Made by a program: the position numbers and the translations under genes. The notes under the pieces were generated by a model. That model did not search any database, was not told the DNA's origin, and saw only the letters and a program-made list of their open reading frames with translations. A stretch of 64,000 bases of DNA from Lachnospiraceae bacterium. GTDB lineage: Bacteria; Bacillota; Clostridia; Lachnospirales; Lachnospiraceae. This document shows positions 25,607 through 35,300 of this stretch, one piece after another. The DNA lies in the NCBI GenBank assembly GCA_022792885.1, contig JAAWBX010000037.1, positions 1-64,000 of the forward strand, read 5' to 3'. How positions within the stretch are numbered: position 1 is the first letter of the stretch; each line of letters begins with the position of its first letter.

Positions 25607-26533
25607 TTATTTTTCGTCCCAGCGAATAAAAGGCATAAAACCGGCGGTCTTCCGCACCCGAAATTCTTCCCTTTTCTCTTCCGGCCATTCGTAAAGCCCC
25701 TTACCGGTCTTGGCCCCCAGATCGCCGGCCGCCAGGCAGTCCGTCAACGGCTTCTGAGGACCTTTCGCGTTACACAGATCCGCCAGCAGATAGGACTGTA
25801 CCTGCTTCTGAAGATCCAGGCCGCAGGAATCGTAATACTCCATAAGACCCACATGCGCGTAACGCTGGCCAATGCTGTAATAGATCACCTTATCGATCTC
25901 TTCCGGCGTCGCCACACCCTCCTCGATCAGAGAAAGCGCTTCCCGAAACATGGCGTGCTGAATCCGATTTCCGATAAAGCCGGGCACCGCTTTCCGCAAA
26001 ACCACCACTTCCCGGTCGAGAGCTTCCAGAAACGCGACCGCTTTCTGAAGCGCTTTTGCGGAGGTATGTTTCCCGGGAACCACCTCTACCAGCGGAATCA
26101 CATGCGGCGGGTTCCAGGAATGAGCCACCAGAAAACGTTCTTTACAACGCATCCCTTCCGCCAGCTCATCCGGCAGGATCCCGGATGTCTCCGACAGAAT
26201 CACGGCATCTTCCGAACATGCCTGTTCAATCTTTTCATACACCGACCGCTTTACCGCCGGATCTTCCACGACCGCTTCGATGATAAAAGCACAGTCCGCC
26301 AGATCCCGATAATCGTCCGAAAGAGCCAGGCGAGCCAGACAGGTTTCTTTTTTCTCCGCCGTAAATTTCCCGCAGCGAATCATATCTTCCATATCTTTCT
26401 CGATCTGCTGCCGCCCTTTCGCCGCTTTCTCCTCTGTCCGGCCGATCAGCACCGCTTCATATCCGTAAGCCAGCGCCAAAAGTCCCATATCCGCCCCCAT
26501 CTGGCCGACTCCGACAATTCCTACCTTCTCCAT
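25607..26533 (-). CDS. 3-hydroxyacyl-CoA dehydrogenase family protein
   Basis: A 308-residue NAD-dependent oxidoreductase. The Rossmann motif is VGIVGVGQMGADMG at the N-terminus. The catalytic histidine is in the VAHSWNPPHVIPLVEVVPG segment and the C-terminal domain carries GFIGNRIQHAMFREALSL. Instead of the butyrate-pathway form (HFFNP), the catalytic loop is HSWNPP, nearer to the lambda-crystallin/L-gulonate or carnitine dehydrogenase branch. The actual hydroxy-acid substrate is therefore open. It lies 18 bases after the STAND gene. Confidence 0.8.
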   Translation of the reverse strand: MEKVGIVGVGQMGADMGLLALAYGYEAVLIGRTEEKAAKGRQQIEKDMEDMIRCGKFTAEKKETCLARLALSDDYRDLADCAFIIEAVVEDPAVKRSVYEKIEQACSEDAVILSETSGILPDELAEGMRCKERFLVAHSWNPPHVIPLVEVVPGKHTSAKALQKAVAFLEALDREVVVLRKAVPGFIGNRIQHAMFREALSLIEEGVATPEEIDKVIYYSIGQRYAHVGLMEYYDSCGLDLQKQVQSYLLADLCNAKGPQKPLTDCLAAGDLGAKTGKGLYEWPEEKREEFRVRKTAGFMPFIRWDEK

Positions 26534-26551
26534 TCCCTTACCTCCCTCGAA

Positions 26552-29500
26552 TTATTTCTTTTTCTGAAGCTGAAAACTCAGCAATTCGCCTTTCGTCGTC
26601 CAGATCGTTACCAGACCGGCTCCGGCCATCACCATCTTCCTGACCGGCGCTTCCAGAAAACTCCGGCACCGCATCACGCCCGCGTCCAGATCATACACGC
26701 AAAGCTGACCGCTCTCCAAAACGGCGTAAACCAGATTTTTCTCAAACAGACTGGCCGCGATCCTTTCCTCCGTCAATAAATATTCTTTGGAAACCGTTCC
26801 GCTCTGAATGTCAAAGACAAAAAACGTTCCGTCTTCATATTGATATAAAACCTGATTGCCCTGATGTCCCCGCAGGCACAGATCCTCTCCCCCCGCTTTC
26901 GTATACACGACCCGGGTCTTTCTCTCTTCCTCCGGTCCCTCCGGACGGCGCAGGCAGATCGCGGTCTCCTCTTCGCTCTCCTGAATCCAGATCACGGAAC
27001 CGTTCTCATAAAAAGCGTCCCTCACCCGGACTCCCGCCATCTTTACCAAAGAGGCTTTTTCCTCTCCGTTCGAAATATCACGCAGACGCCACTCGGCTCC
27101 ACCGCAGCCCACTTCCCAGACCCGGGCCCCGGCCGGACCGGTCACGATCCGCCTGTCCTCGGCTTTCTCCAAGGTGTAGGTCTCCACCGGGCCCTCGGAC
27201 TTCAAGGTAAAAATCCGCATGGTCCCTTTCCCGACCAGACTCCGGTACAGAACATAGAAACGATTCTCGTCCCACCAGGCATTCTCCACCTTCTCGGTCA
27301 CTTCCCTGGGAAGACGTCTTTCCTGATCGTTCTGAAGCGTCTCCAGGTTATACAACATCAGCATTCCTTCCCGCGCGTCCCAGTGAAGCAGATATTTCTT
27401 CTTTAAAACCTCGGGCAGGCAGGCCAGGACCGGCGCGCCGGTTTTGCGGATCTGCAGATTCAAAGGACTTACCGCCACGCTGTATTTCTGGCTGAACAGA
27501 TATAAGGATCCGCTGCTCTGGAACAGATCCAGCATCTCGTTGTTTCCGGAGGGTTCCGGTAAAAAACCTTCCTCCGCCAACTGATCAAAATCATCCAGAT
27601 TCGCCCCGTATTTCTGAAGCGGAGACAAAAACCACCCGGTCCGCCGTTTGCCGAGTTTCTCCAACATCTCGTCGAACACCGGTTCCGGCTCCTCGCCCCG
27701 CCGAATCATGATCTGCGCCTCCAACTGCTCCGGATCCTGCTCCAGCACCGGAATCGACAGCCACAAAAGCCGGCAGATCTTCTGATATTTCGGTGAAACC
27801 TGCGCATCGATCTTAGCATAATCCTCAATCAGGGCCGGAAGACCGTTCTTCTTCATCTTACCGATCAAGAAATTCGGATCTTTCAGAAGGGACAGAACCC
27901 ACTCCCAGCGCCCCTTAGCGGAATGATAGATTACCTCCTGAAAAGCCTCCGCTTCTTCCCCGGAAAACGTGCCGTTCCCGAATTTGTCGCACTTGTCATA
28001 GTAAAGCGCCGCCAGCACCCGGTGAAAGCTGTTCATATCTTCCTTATAATATTCCCGCAGAACCTCCGCAAAGCTCTCCTGCATAGGCCAGTAAGAACTC
28101 CCGTCAAACAAAAGAAACGGTTTTGCCTGCTCCGCCATCAAAAGCATATCCTCACGCAGACGTTTGGCGCCGATCTTCTTGTAATCGGTCTCGGCCCAAA
28201 CGGAAAATAATTTCCGGTAGCCTTCCGGTGAGATTCCCCTTCTGCCGGCTGCCAGAAAACCGAAAAACGCCTTCACTTCCAAATCCGGCCGGGCCAGATA
28301 ACAATTTTCTCCCATCTCCATCCGGGTAAGCATCCCACGGATAAAATTCCCCGCCGAAATACCGTCCTCCCCGGAAGCCATCTTTTTCCAGGCAGCTTTA
28401 TTTCCTCCGTAACGGAGCTCGTTTACGGCGGCTTTCAAAAACAAGGGATTGGCGCTGCCCTGGGAGCTCAGAAGCAGATTCATCTCCTCCTCGTCCACAT
28501 CCTTCAGCACATCGAAAACCGCCTGACGGATCATCTTCTTTCTCTGTTTGGGATCGTTGACCGGCATCAGTTCCACCCGGCTTCCCCCGATCCATTTCGA
28601 CAGCCTTTCAACCTCTCCCGGCCGGGCGCCGTAGACAAGAATCGCCGTCTCCGGTAAGCTTTCAAACACCCAGGGAAGTTTTTCGCATTCATCGGCACGC
28701 AGCCCGTCCAAAACAAGCGCGATCGGTTTTCCCCGGCCGGCCAGCTTAACCACCTCCGGAAAACGGATCTCCAGCTCATGGTCGTTCAACGGCTTCCACT
28801 CCTCCGCCAGACCGACCCGCTCCATCATCTCCAGGTACAGAGAATACACCTGATCTTTTAACGTCACCATATTCGCGCCGAGGCGGCCGAACCGATAATA
28901 AACTTCCCGCTCGCCCTTCCTGGAAAGTTCTTCGATATAATGAGCCAGAAATTCCGTTTTCCCCATACCGCCCCTGGCGCTTAAAGCCACCCGGCTGCCG
29001 TCCTTCAGATTCAAAAACGCGTCCGGCAGTTTTTCCGGCACGGCGGCTTCCGAATAATCCCGAAGAAAACGGCGCAGGCAGATCTCCTGCCCCCGCATAT
29101 CCGAAGCCGGCCGGTCGACCGGCTTTTCCGCCGCCTGCTTTCGATCCGGGTATTCCCTTACGATCTCCGCCTTCAGGAAAGACAGGAGATGATCCTTCAG
29201 ATTCCGCCCCAGAATCTGGAAATCCGTAAGACGGCCCTCCGACAGATCCCTCCCGCAATAATCCTTTAATTCCGGTGAAATACGCTCCTTATCCCAGCGC
29301 GCCTGATACTTGACCAGCGCCAACTGCTTCTCCGCCTCTTTGCGAAACGCCTCCTGAGCCTCGGTCCGGCGTTTGTTCTCCCGGGAGAATAAAGACTTTT
29401 GCCAGGGTTCATTGGTAAAAATCGATTTCAGTTTCGACTGGTCTTTAAATGCATCCCGCGTAAAATCCGCATCCCTGTAATATAAGATCCCATGCTCCGC

Positions 29501-29902
29501 CGGCTTTTCCCCGTCCTTCAGCGGGCGCAAAAGAGCATGCAAAATCTCCAGCTCGGTAAGAGAGTATTTCCCGATACACGCTTCCAGCCCGTCATACTCT
29601 TTCAAAAGCCCGTCACCGGCGTCTTCCGTCGTCGGAACCCATCCCCTGTGCTGTCCCAGGAAACCGACAAAAAACGGACGACAGGCATCGATATTCTCCA
29701 GGCACACCCGAAGCGCCCGGACGTTCTCCTCGGCATCTTTTTCGGAGATGCCGAAGCGGAGATCGACCCAGTCCAACTCCAGGTTCCGTTCCCGGCACCA
29801 CTCCTCAAGCTCCGGTTTTACCTCCCGGCGCAAATATTCTCTTTCCGCGAACATATCCGGATAACTCGTAGCTAAATAGATCGAAAGCTTTTTCCAATCC
29901 AT
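26552..29902 (-). CDS. DUF4062-STAND NTPase with C-terminal beta-propeller-like repeats
   Basis: A 1,116-residue cytoplasmic protein. Residues 5-92 are a DUF4062-type domain (AEREYLRREVKPELEEWC, VDLRFGIS, RVCLENIDACRPFFVGFLG), of the kind found at the front of TEP1/NWD1/NPHP3-like proteins. A linker to about 270 precedes a STAND-type NTPase: Walker A ARGGMGKT (309-316), Walker B PIALVLDGL with D399, and an NPLFLKAAVNEL motif near 485-496. Winged-helix and helical segments run to about 800, then WD40- or PQQ-like beta repeats to the end. STAND proteins switch state on sensing a ligand. No obvious effector enzyme follows, and its role here is unknown. Confidence 0.75.
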   Translation of the reverse strand: MDWKKLSIYLATSYPDMFAEREYLRREVKPELEEWCRERNLELDWVDLRFGISEKDAEENVRALRVCLENIDACRPFFVGFLGQHRGWVPTTEDAGDGLLKEYDGLEACIGKYSLTELEILHALLRPLKDGEKPAEHGILYYRDADFTRDAFKDQSKLKSIFTNEPWQKSLFSRENKRRTEAQEAFRKEAEKQLALVKYQARWDKERISPELKDYCGRDLSEGRLTDFQILGRNLKDHLLSFLKAEIVREYPDRKQAAEKPVDRPASDMRGQEICLRRFLRDYSEAAVPEKLPDAFLNLKDGSRVALSARGGMGKTEFLAHYIEELSRKGEREVYYRFGRLGANMVTLKDQVYSLYLEMMERVGLAEEWKPLNDHELEIRFPEVVKLAGRGKPIALVLDGLRADECEKLPWVFESLPETAILVYGARPGEVERLSKWIGGSRVELMPVNDPKQRKKMIRQAVFDVLKDVDEEEMNLLLSSQGSANPLFLKAAVNELRYGGNKAAWKKMASGEDGISAGNFIRGMLTRMEMGENCYLARPDLEVKAFFGFLAAGRRGISPEGYRKLFSVWAETDYKKIGAKRLREDMLLMAEQAKPFLLFDGSSYWPMQESFAEVLREYYKEDMNSFHRVLAALYYDKCDKFGNGTFSGEEAEAFQEVIYHSAKGRWEWVLSLLKDPNFLIGKMKKNGLPALIEDYAKIDAQVSPKYQKICRLLWLSIPVLEQDPEQLEAQIMIRRGEEPEPVFDEMLEKLGKRRTGWFLSPLQKYGANLDDFDQLAEEGFLPEPSGNNEMLDLFQSSGSLYLFSQKYSVAVSPLNLQIRKTGAPVLACLPEVLKKKYLLHWDAREGMLMLYNLETLQNDQERRLPREVTEKVENAWWDENRFYVLYRSLVGKGTMRIFTLKSEGPVETYTLEKAEDRRIVTGPAGARVWEVGCGGAEWRLRDISNGEEKASLVKMAGVRVRDAFYENGSVIWIQESEEETAICLRRPEGPEEERKTRVVYTKAGGEDLCLRGHQGNQVLYQYEDGTFFVFDIQSGTVSKEYLLTEERIAASLFEKNLVYAVLESGQLCVYDLDAGVMRCRSFLEAPVRKMVMAGAGLVTIWTTKGELLSFQLQKKK

Positions 29903-29947
29903 GCTTATTTCCTCTTTTCGTAACCTGCTCTTTTCGCCGCAATCTTC

Positions 29948-31021
29948 TTAAATACGGTCAACGATCCGAGCGCCCATTTCCTTCGTCCCGGTCGCCGTCT
30001 CCCCCGCTTTCGCGATATCCGCCGTCCGGTACCCCGCTTCCAATACCTCCGTCACAGCCCTTTCCACCGCGTCCGCCTCTTCTTTCAGGCCGAAACTGTA
30101 TCGCAGAAGCATCGCCATGGACAAAATCGCAGCGATCGGATTCGCCTTATTCTGTCCGGCGATATCCGGCGCCGAACCGTGAATCGGCTCATACATGCCG
30201 AAAGCTCCCTCGCCCAGACTGGCGCTCGGAAGCATTCCGATGGAACCGGTAATCATGCTGGCTTCATCCGACAGAATATCCCCAAACATGTTGGACGTCA
30301 CGATCACGTCAAACTGCCCGGGATTCCGCACCAACTGCATAGCCGCATTATCCACATACATATGGGAAACTTCCACCTCCGGATACTCCGCATTCATCTC
30401 GGTTACGATCTTCCGCCAGAGCCTGGAACTCTCCAGCACATTGGCCTTATCCACACTGACCAGTTTCTTCTTTCTGGCCATCGCCGTGTCATAGGCAATC
30501 CGGGCGATCCGCCGGATTTCAAATTCGCTGTAGCTTTCGGTATCAAAGGCTTCCTCACCGTAACGTCCCGTTCGGTAACCCCGATCCCCAAAATAAATCC
30601 CGCCGGTCAGCTCCCGCACAACCATAATATCAAAAGAATCGCCGATAATCTCCTGTTTAATCGGACACGCCTCCGATAAAGCCCTGTGCATAATAGCCGG
30701 ACGCAGATTCGCATAGAGCCCCAGACCGGAACGAATTTTTAACAAAGCTTTCTCGGGCCGCTCGTCCCCGGGCAGGGAATCCCACTTTGGACCTCCCACC
30801 GCGCCCAGAATCACGGAATCACTCTGCTTACATATCTCCAACGTCTCCTCAGGAAAACAGGTTCCGCAGGCATCATAAGCCGCACCGCCCATCAAGACCT
30901 CCCGGAACTCAAATTCATGATGATACGTTTCCCCGACTTTCTTTAATACCTTTACGGCCTCCGCCACCACTTCCGGCCCGATGCCGTCTCCCGAAATCAC
31001 AGCCAATCTGTACTTTCCCAT
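29948..31021 (-). CDS. leuB: 3-isopropylmalate dehydrogenase
   Basis: A 357-residue NAD-dependent decarboxylating dehydrogenase of leucine synthesis. The motifs [24 protein letters not shown] and the metal-binding region [14 protein letters not shown] are intact, and the C-terminal [14 protein letters not shown] is typical of LeuB. The ATG at 31021 has a perfect AGGAGG six bases upstream. leuA and leuCD are not adjacent. The next gene on the strand, 45 bases on, is the STAND protein, with no terminator between. Confidence 0.95.
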   Translation of the reverse strand: MGKYRLAVISGDGIGPEVVAEAVKVLKKVGETYHHEFEFREVLMGGAAYDACGTCFPEETLEICKQSDSVILGAVGGPKWDSLPGDERPEKALLKIRSGLGLYANLRPAIMHRALSEACPIKQEIIGDSFDIMVVRELTGGIYFGDRGYRTGRYGEEAFDTESYSEFEIRRIARIAYDTAMARKKKLVSVDKANVLESSRLWRKIVTEMNAEYPEVEVSHMYVDNAAMQLVRNPGQFDVIVTSNMFGDILSDEASMITGSIGMLPSASLGEGAFGMYEPIHGSAPDIAGQNKANPIAAILSMAMLLRYSFGLKEEADAVERAVTEVLEAGYRTADIAKAGETATGTKEMGARIVDRI

Positions 31022-31077
31022 CTTCTTCCTCCTTATCTCTCCTGTTTTCAATCACGAATTTATCTTTTTTCTCTCAA

Positions 31078-32238
31078 TTATCCGTTGTCCCCGGCCTCTT
31101 TTTCTTCCACACGTTTCGCCACATCCACCTTCAAAAGCCGATAGAGGGTCGCCGCCGTGGGAACACCCACGAGCATGCCCGGAATACCGAAAAATCCGCC
31201 TCCCACGGTCACGGCCGCCAGCACCCACATACCCGGAAGACCGATGGAAGCCCCCATAACTCTGGGATAAATAAGGTTTCCCTCCAACTGCTGAAGAATA
31301 ATCATAAAAACGACAAAAATCAAAGCCTGCCAAGGATCCACCGTCACAATCATAAAAGCGCCTACCGCCACCTCCAGATAAGCGCCCACGATGGGGATCA
31401 AAGCCATGACGCTCACAAAAGCCCCTACCATCGGAACATAGGGCAGACGAAGAATCCACATACCAAGCGCGCAGAGACTCCCCAGAATCACGGCCTCCGT
31501 ACATTGACCGCCGATAAAACTCGAAAAAGACGTATGCGCCGTGCCCAAAACATACTCGATCTTCTCCGCCGTCTCTTCCCTCAGATAAGCTTTCATGAGA
31601 CGTTTTCCCTGCCGGGCCAATTTTTCCTTGTTCGCCAACAGATAAATCGCGAAAATCATGGAAATACTCAACTGCATCAGGCCGCCGAACACTACCGTCA
31701 CAAAACGAATCGTGGAACTCACCAGACTCGTCAGTCCGTTCGTCAGATGATTGAGAAGATTCCTCGTCAAATCCGCCCAATTCAGCGTTTCGATCTGCTC
31801 CTCTATCCAAATCTGCACTTCCGGGAACTGCCGGCTGTTCTCAACCGCGAAATCTTTCAAATTCTCAAAAAATTTCGGCAGTTCCTCGCCGACGATTCGG
31901 ATCGCCGAAATCAATTCCGGAACAAGCATTTGAAAAATAAAAACAATCGCCGCCCCGATCAGCAAAAGTGAAATCAAAATACAAACCGGCCGTTTTATCT
32001 TCAGCAGAACGGCGTTCTTCGTATTCGGAAAATAAAAGTGTTCCGCGACCCTTAATACCAAATTTAAAATATAAGCGATAACCGCTCCGATAAGAAGAGG
32101 GTTTAAAACGCGGAGCAAAAGTCCCGCCCCCGCCGCAATCCTGTCAAAATAACAGACGCCCAAAGCGGCAGCCGTCACCATAAGCAGGTAACGAAGCACC
32201 ATTCTGTCTTTTTTTCTCTGTTCCATCTTTTTCCCCAT
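31078..32238 (-). CDS. AI-2E family transporter (YtvI-like permease)
   Basis: A 386-residue polytopic membrane protein of the AI-2E (PF01594) family, with about seven to eight helices and the conserved C-terminal block QQLEGNLIYPRVMGASIGLP. Family members move quorum signals, sodium or other solutes, so the substrate is unknown. I chose the ATG at 32238; ATG 32225 with GGGG just upstream is equally possible. The longer in-frame reading to 32367 overlaps the preceding gene and lacks a site. Confidence 0.85.
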   Translation of the reverse strand: MGKKMEQRKKDRMVLRYLLMVTAAALGVCYFDRIAAGAGLLLRVLNPLLIGAVIAYILNLVLRVAEHFYFPNTKNAVLLKIKRPVCILISLLLIGAAIVFIFQMLVPELISAIRIVGEELPKFFENLKDFAVENSRQFPEVQIWIEEQIETLNWADLTRNLLNHLTNGLTSLVSSTIRFVTVVFGGLMQLSISMIFAIYLLANKEKLARQGKRLMKAYLREETAEKIEYVLGTAHTSFSSFIGGQCTEAVILGSLCALGMWILRLPYVPMVGAFVSVMALIPIVGAYLEVAVGAFMIVTVDPWQALIFVVFMIILQQLEGNLIYPRVMGASIGLPGMWVLAAVTVGGGFFGIPGMLVGVPTAATLYRLLKVDVAKRVEEKEAGDNG

Positions 32239-32327
32239 GATCCGAACATCTTTTCTACAAAAATACCGAACGGGATAAAAGGGAAGCAGCCAGGTCTTCT
32301 CCTCGCTGCTCTCCCGCCGGTTTCTTT

Positions 32328-35300
32328 CTATCTCCGTTCCGCCCGTCTCTTCTCGACCAGAAGACATACCGCCATGCCGGCCACCAGCAAAAGCAGCAGA
32401 TAAAGATAAATGACATAATTATTGTCGCCGGTCTGCGTTCCCGTCACGGAAGACGGATTCTGCGTGCTTGGCTGAGAAGGCGCTGTTGAAGCAGAATTTG
32501 TCGTCTGTGCGGACGTGGACGGCTGAGGCGCCGCCGTGGTCCCTGAAGGCGCCTGATTGATTGAAATCCAGCCGACCGCAATCGGCGACAGGCTGTATAC
32601 CCGAAACTGGATTCCCGCATCCGTTTTTTTCACGGCCGGATATTCCACGTCTCCCGGCTGATAATTGTTCCTGGTCACGGTAAACATATGAGCCACGGTA
32701 AAATCATGAGTATCCTTTGTCGTCCCGGAAGGGTACGGCAATGTCACGAGAATACCCTCGGAAGGGAAATTCTCCGCCGTAGCTTCCACCCAACTCTGTC
32801 CGTCCGAAGAAAACAGAAGCCTCACGTCATATATCGCTATATCCTTGTCAGGAACGGACGGCGTTTTCGTCCGGACGTTTATACGCATCCGGTTCTCAAT
32901 CTTCTCCGCCGTATTCAACTCCGGCTTTCCCTGCAAAGCCGCCGGCACTTCCGACAGACCATCCTCGATCTCCAACTGATACCGGTCCTCCGAAAGCCCC
33001 GGCACAGGCTCCCTCCTGCTCGCATGAATCTGGCCGGTAATCTCGGGCAGCCGGTCGGGAAGACGATAATTTTCGGCTCCTTCTCCCTGAAGAACCGCCG
33101 GTGCGTCCGCCGCCCAGCCCAAAACCACCTTCTGGCTGCCCGGAGCTACATTAGCATAGGTGCCTGTCAGCCGCTCGGCCGGACAGACAAAACTTACGCT
33201 TTGCTTATCCTCGGGTAAAATACCGGACACCTGAAGAGCCCCCGTAAGGGTCGCCCGTCCGTCTACGATCTTGCTCTGGCGATCCCGTGCCGACAGCCCC
33301 GCCGTATCCCATCCAAGAAGCGCCTGCGCCACATCCACCGTGCCGGAACATACCACGACGCCGGAATACTCGTTCCCGTTCAGGGTTCCGTGATACAGAA
33401 CCTGATAGGCCTGACCGGCCCCTGCCTTGGGATTCCCCGTGACGCTCAGGGTAAAATGCCCTCTCTCACTGTCGGAAGCACTCCCGACTTTAGCCGTCAG
33501 CTGATCGCTGATCCGAACGATATCTTCCCAGGTATCCCCATATACCGGGTTCTCCTTTTTTGTCACCGCATTCGCGTCGGACGCAGGATGGCCTCCCACA
33601 AAAAACGTAATATCCGAGATCGTAAAAGCTATCCGGACCTCGCTGATTCCCGTATAATTGCCGTCCGCATCCGGGACAAACACGGCTTCAATGCTTCCGC
33701 TTGCCCCTACTTCCAGCGACTGCAGCTGTTTCACCAGATCCGCATAGGCCGCATAATCCACGCCCTTATATTTGTAGGTAAGAACACCCGAAACTTTTTC
33801 ATTGTTTACCCCGATAAAATCGGGTTTCTTAAATTCGCCGGTCCCGGCCAAAATCGTCTGAACCGGTTCCACCTCCGTCCGATATCCGGCGGGACGGATT
33901 GTAAAACTTCCGGTCCCATAGGTAAACCGATAATTGGGATTGTTCGCTTCGTCCAAAGTACCCGGACCGATCGCATAGCTTCCCACGTCCTCACCCGGCG
34001 CGCGCGTCAGCCGGCCGGTCAGGGATTCGCCGGCAACCAGAGGCGTACCGGCGTCAACCGTATAACCGATCTCCGGCTCCTCCGCTCCATAAACTTTCCC
34101 CTGTTCCGCGATCTGAATATTTACCGGCCTTCTGGTGACGGAAACGGAAATCTGCGCCTGAACACCCTCGGAACTCTCCGTGTCGGCCACCGAAGCCACC
34201 AAAATATAATCGCCGGCCTGCGTGGGATCGGTAATCTTATTTTCCTCGGCTACCGTTTTTCGATACCAGGTAAACACCACGTCGCCGTAAAGAGCGCCGC
34301 CAATCTCCATCTGATCTTCCGTCGGAAGCGCCAAAGCCGTTCCGTCATAAACTTTACCGGGCGCATAGGATGCAAGGAAACGCAGACTCACCGACGTTTT
34401 CCGGATCTCCAGCGAAAATGTCTTCTCCGCTCCTTTGTAGAAACCGGCCGCATCCGCCGCCACCGAAACCTTTACCGAATATTTGCCCGGAGAAACCGGA
34501 ACTTCATCCGTATAAGCGCTTCCGCCTTCCTTACAATACGAATAAGAATAATCCGGCGCTTCATCCATGCCGGGCAGCTCTACCGAAGAAGCCGGTATCT
34601 CTGCCGCTTCCCCTGTATAGGGAAGCACCAGGTCGGAAGGTACGGTCAAAACCGGTTCCAACGGATTCAAGGTTATCGCCACATCCTTCGAGGAGGACCC
34701 GACCTCTCCGTCCCCGATAAACCGGGCCGTCAGAATCTGTCTGCCCACCGGCACCAGGCGCTCCCGGGTGGAATAGGACATCGTATAAATACCGTTCTCC
34801 TCGCTTACCGGATCCGAAATCTGTCTGTCCCCCAGATACAATGCCATCTGACGCGCTCCCGGTTCGCCGGTTCTGTTCGAAACGCCGGAATTTCCTTCCG
34901 GATAGGATACGGACGCTTTTACGGTGATCGTGTCGCCGTACGTAAAAGTATCCTGAAGCGTCTCGCCCGCATAGGAGGCCACTCCCGTCAGCGAAACAAC
35001 TTTCTTCGGAACATAATTCGTCTTGCTCAAAACCGGACCGTTAAGAAAAGCGACTCCGTTCGAAGAGATCCGATTCTCCACCGGATGAGTCGTTAAAAAG
35101 TCCCGGCCGCTTCCATCCGTTTTTTCCTCGCCGACCAGCAACCACTCCCGGTTCTCCAGCCCGGATACCGCCCCGCCGGCCGGATTACCCACGGGATCAT
35201 TCCAGGTTACGTCCGCTCCGTACCATTCTCCGTCCAGCTTCACATAGTTCCACATATGAGGACCGCTGCCCGTGCCGCTCTGCGCGTTGCCGTCCACCAA

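Noticed and set aside
26552..29902. Part of a defence island
   Set aside because: Neighbours are leuB, a dehydrogenase, nfnAB and rlmH; there is no restriction, toxin-antitoxin, integrase or phage gene within 20 kb.
29903..31077. T-box or leucine leader before leuB
   Set aside because: Only 56 bases separate leuB from the previous gene, and no T-box motif or leucine-rich leader peptide is seen.
33390..35096. Long plus-strand open frame opposite the transglutaminase-like gene
   Set aside because: It is rich in Arg, Gly and Ile without family features or a ribosome site; it mirrors the codon bias of the real gene on the other strand.
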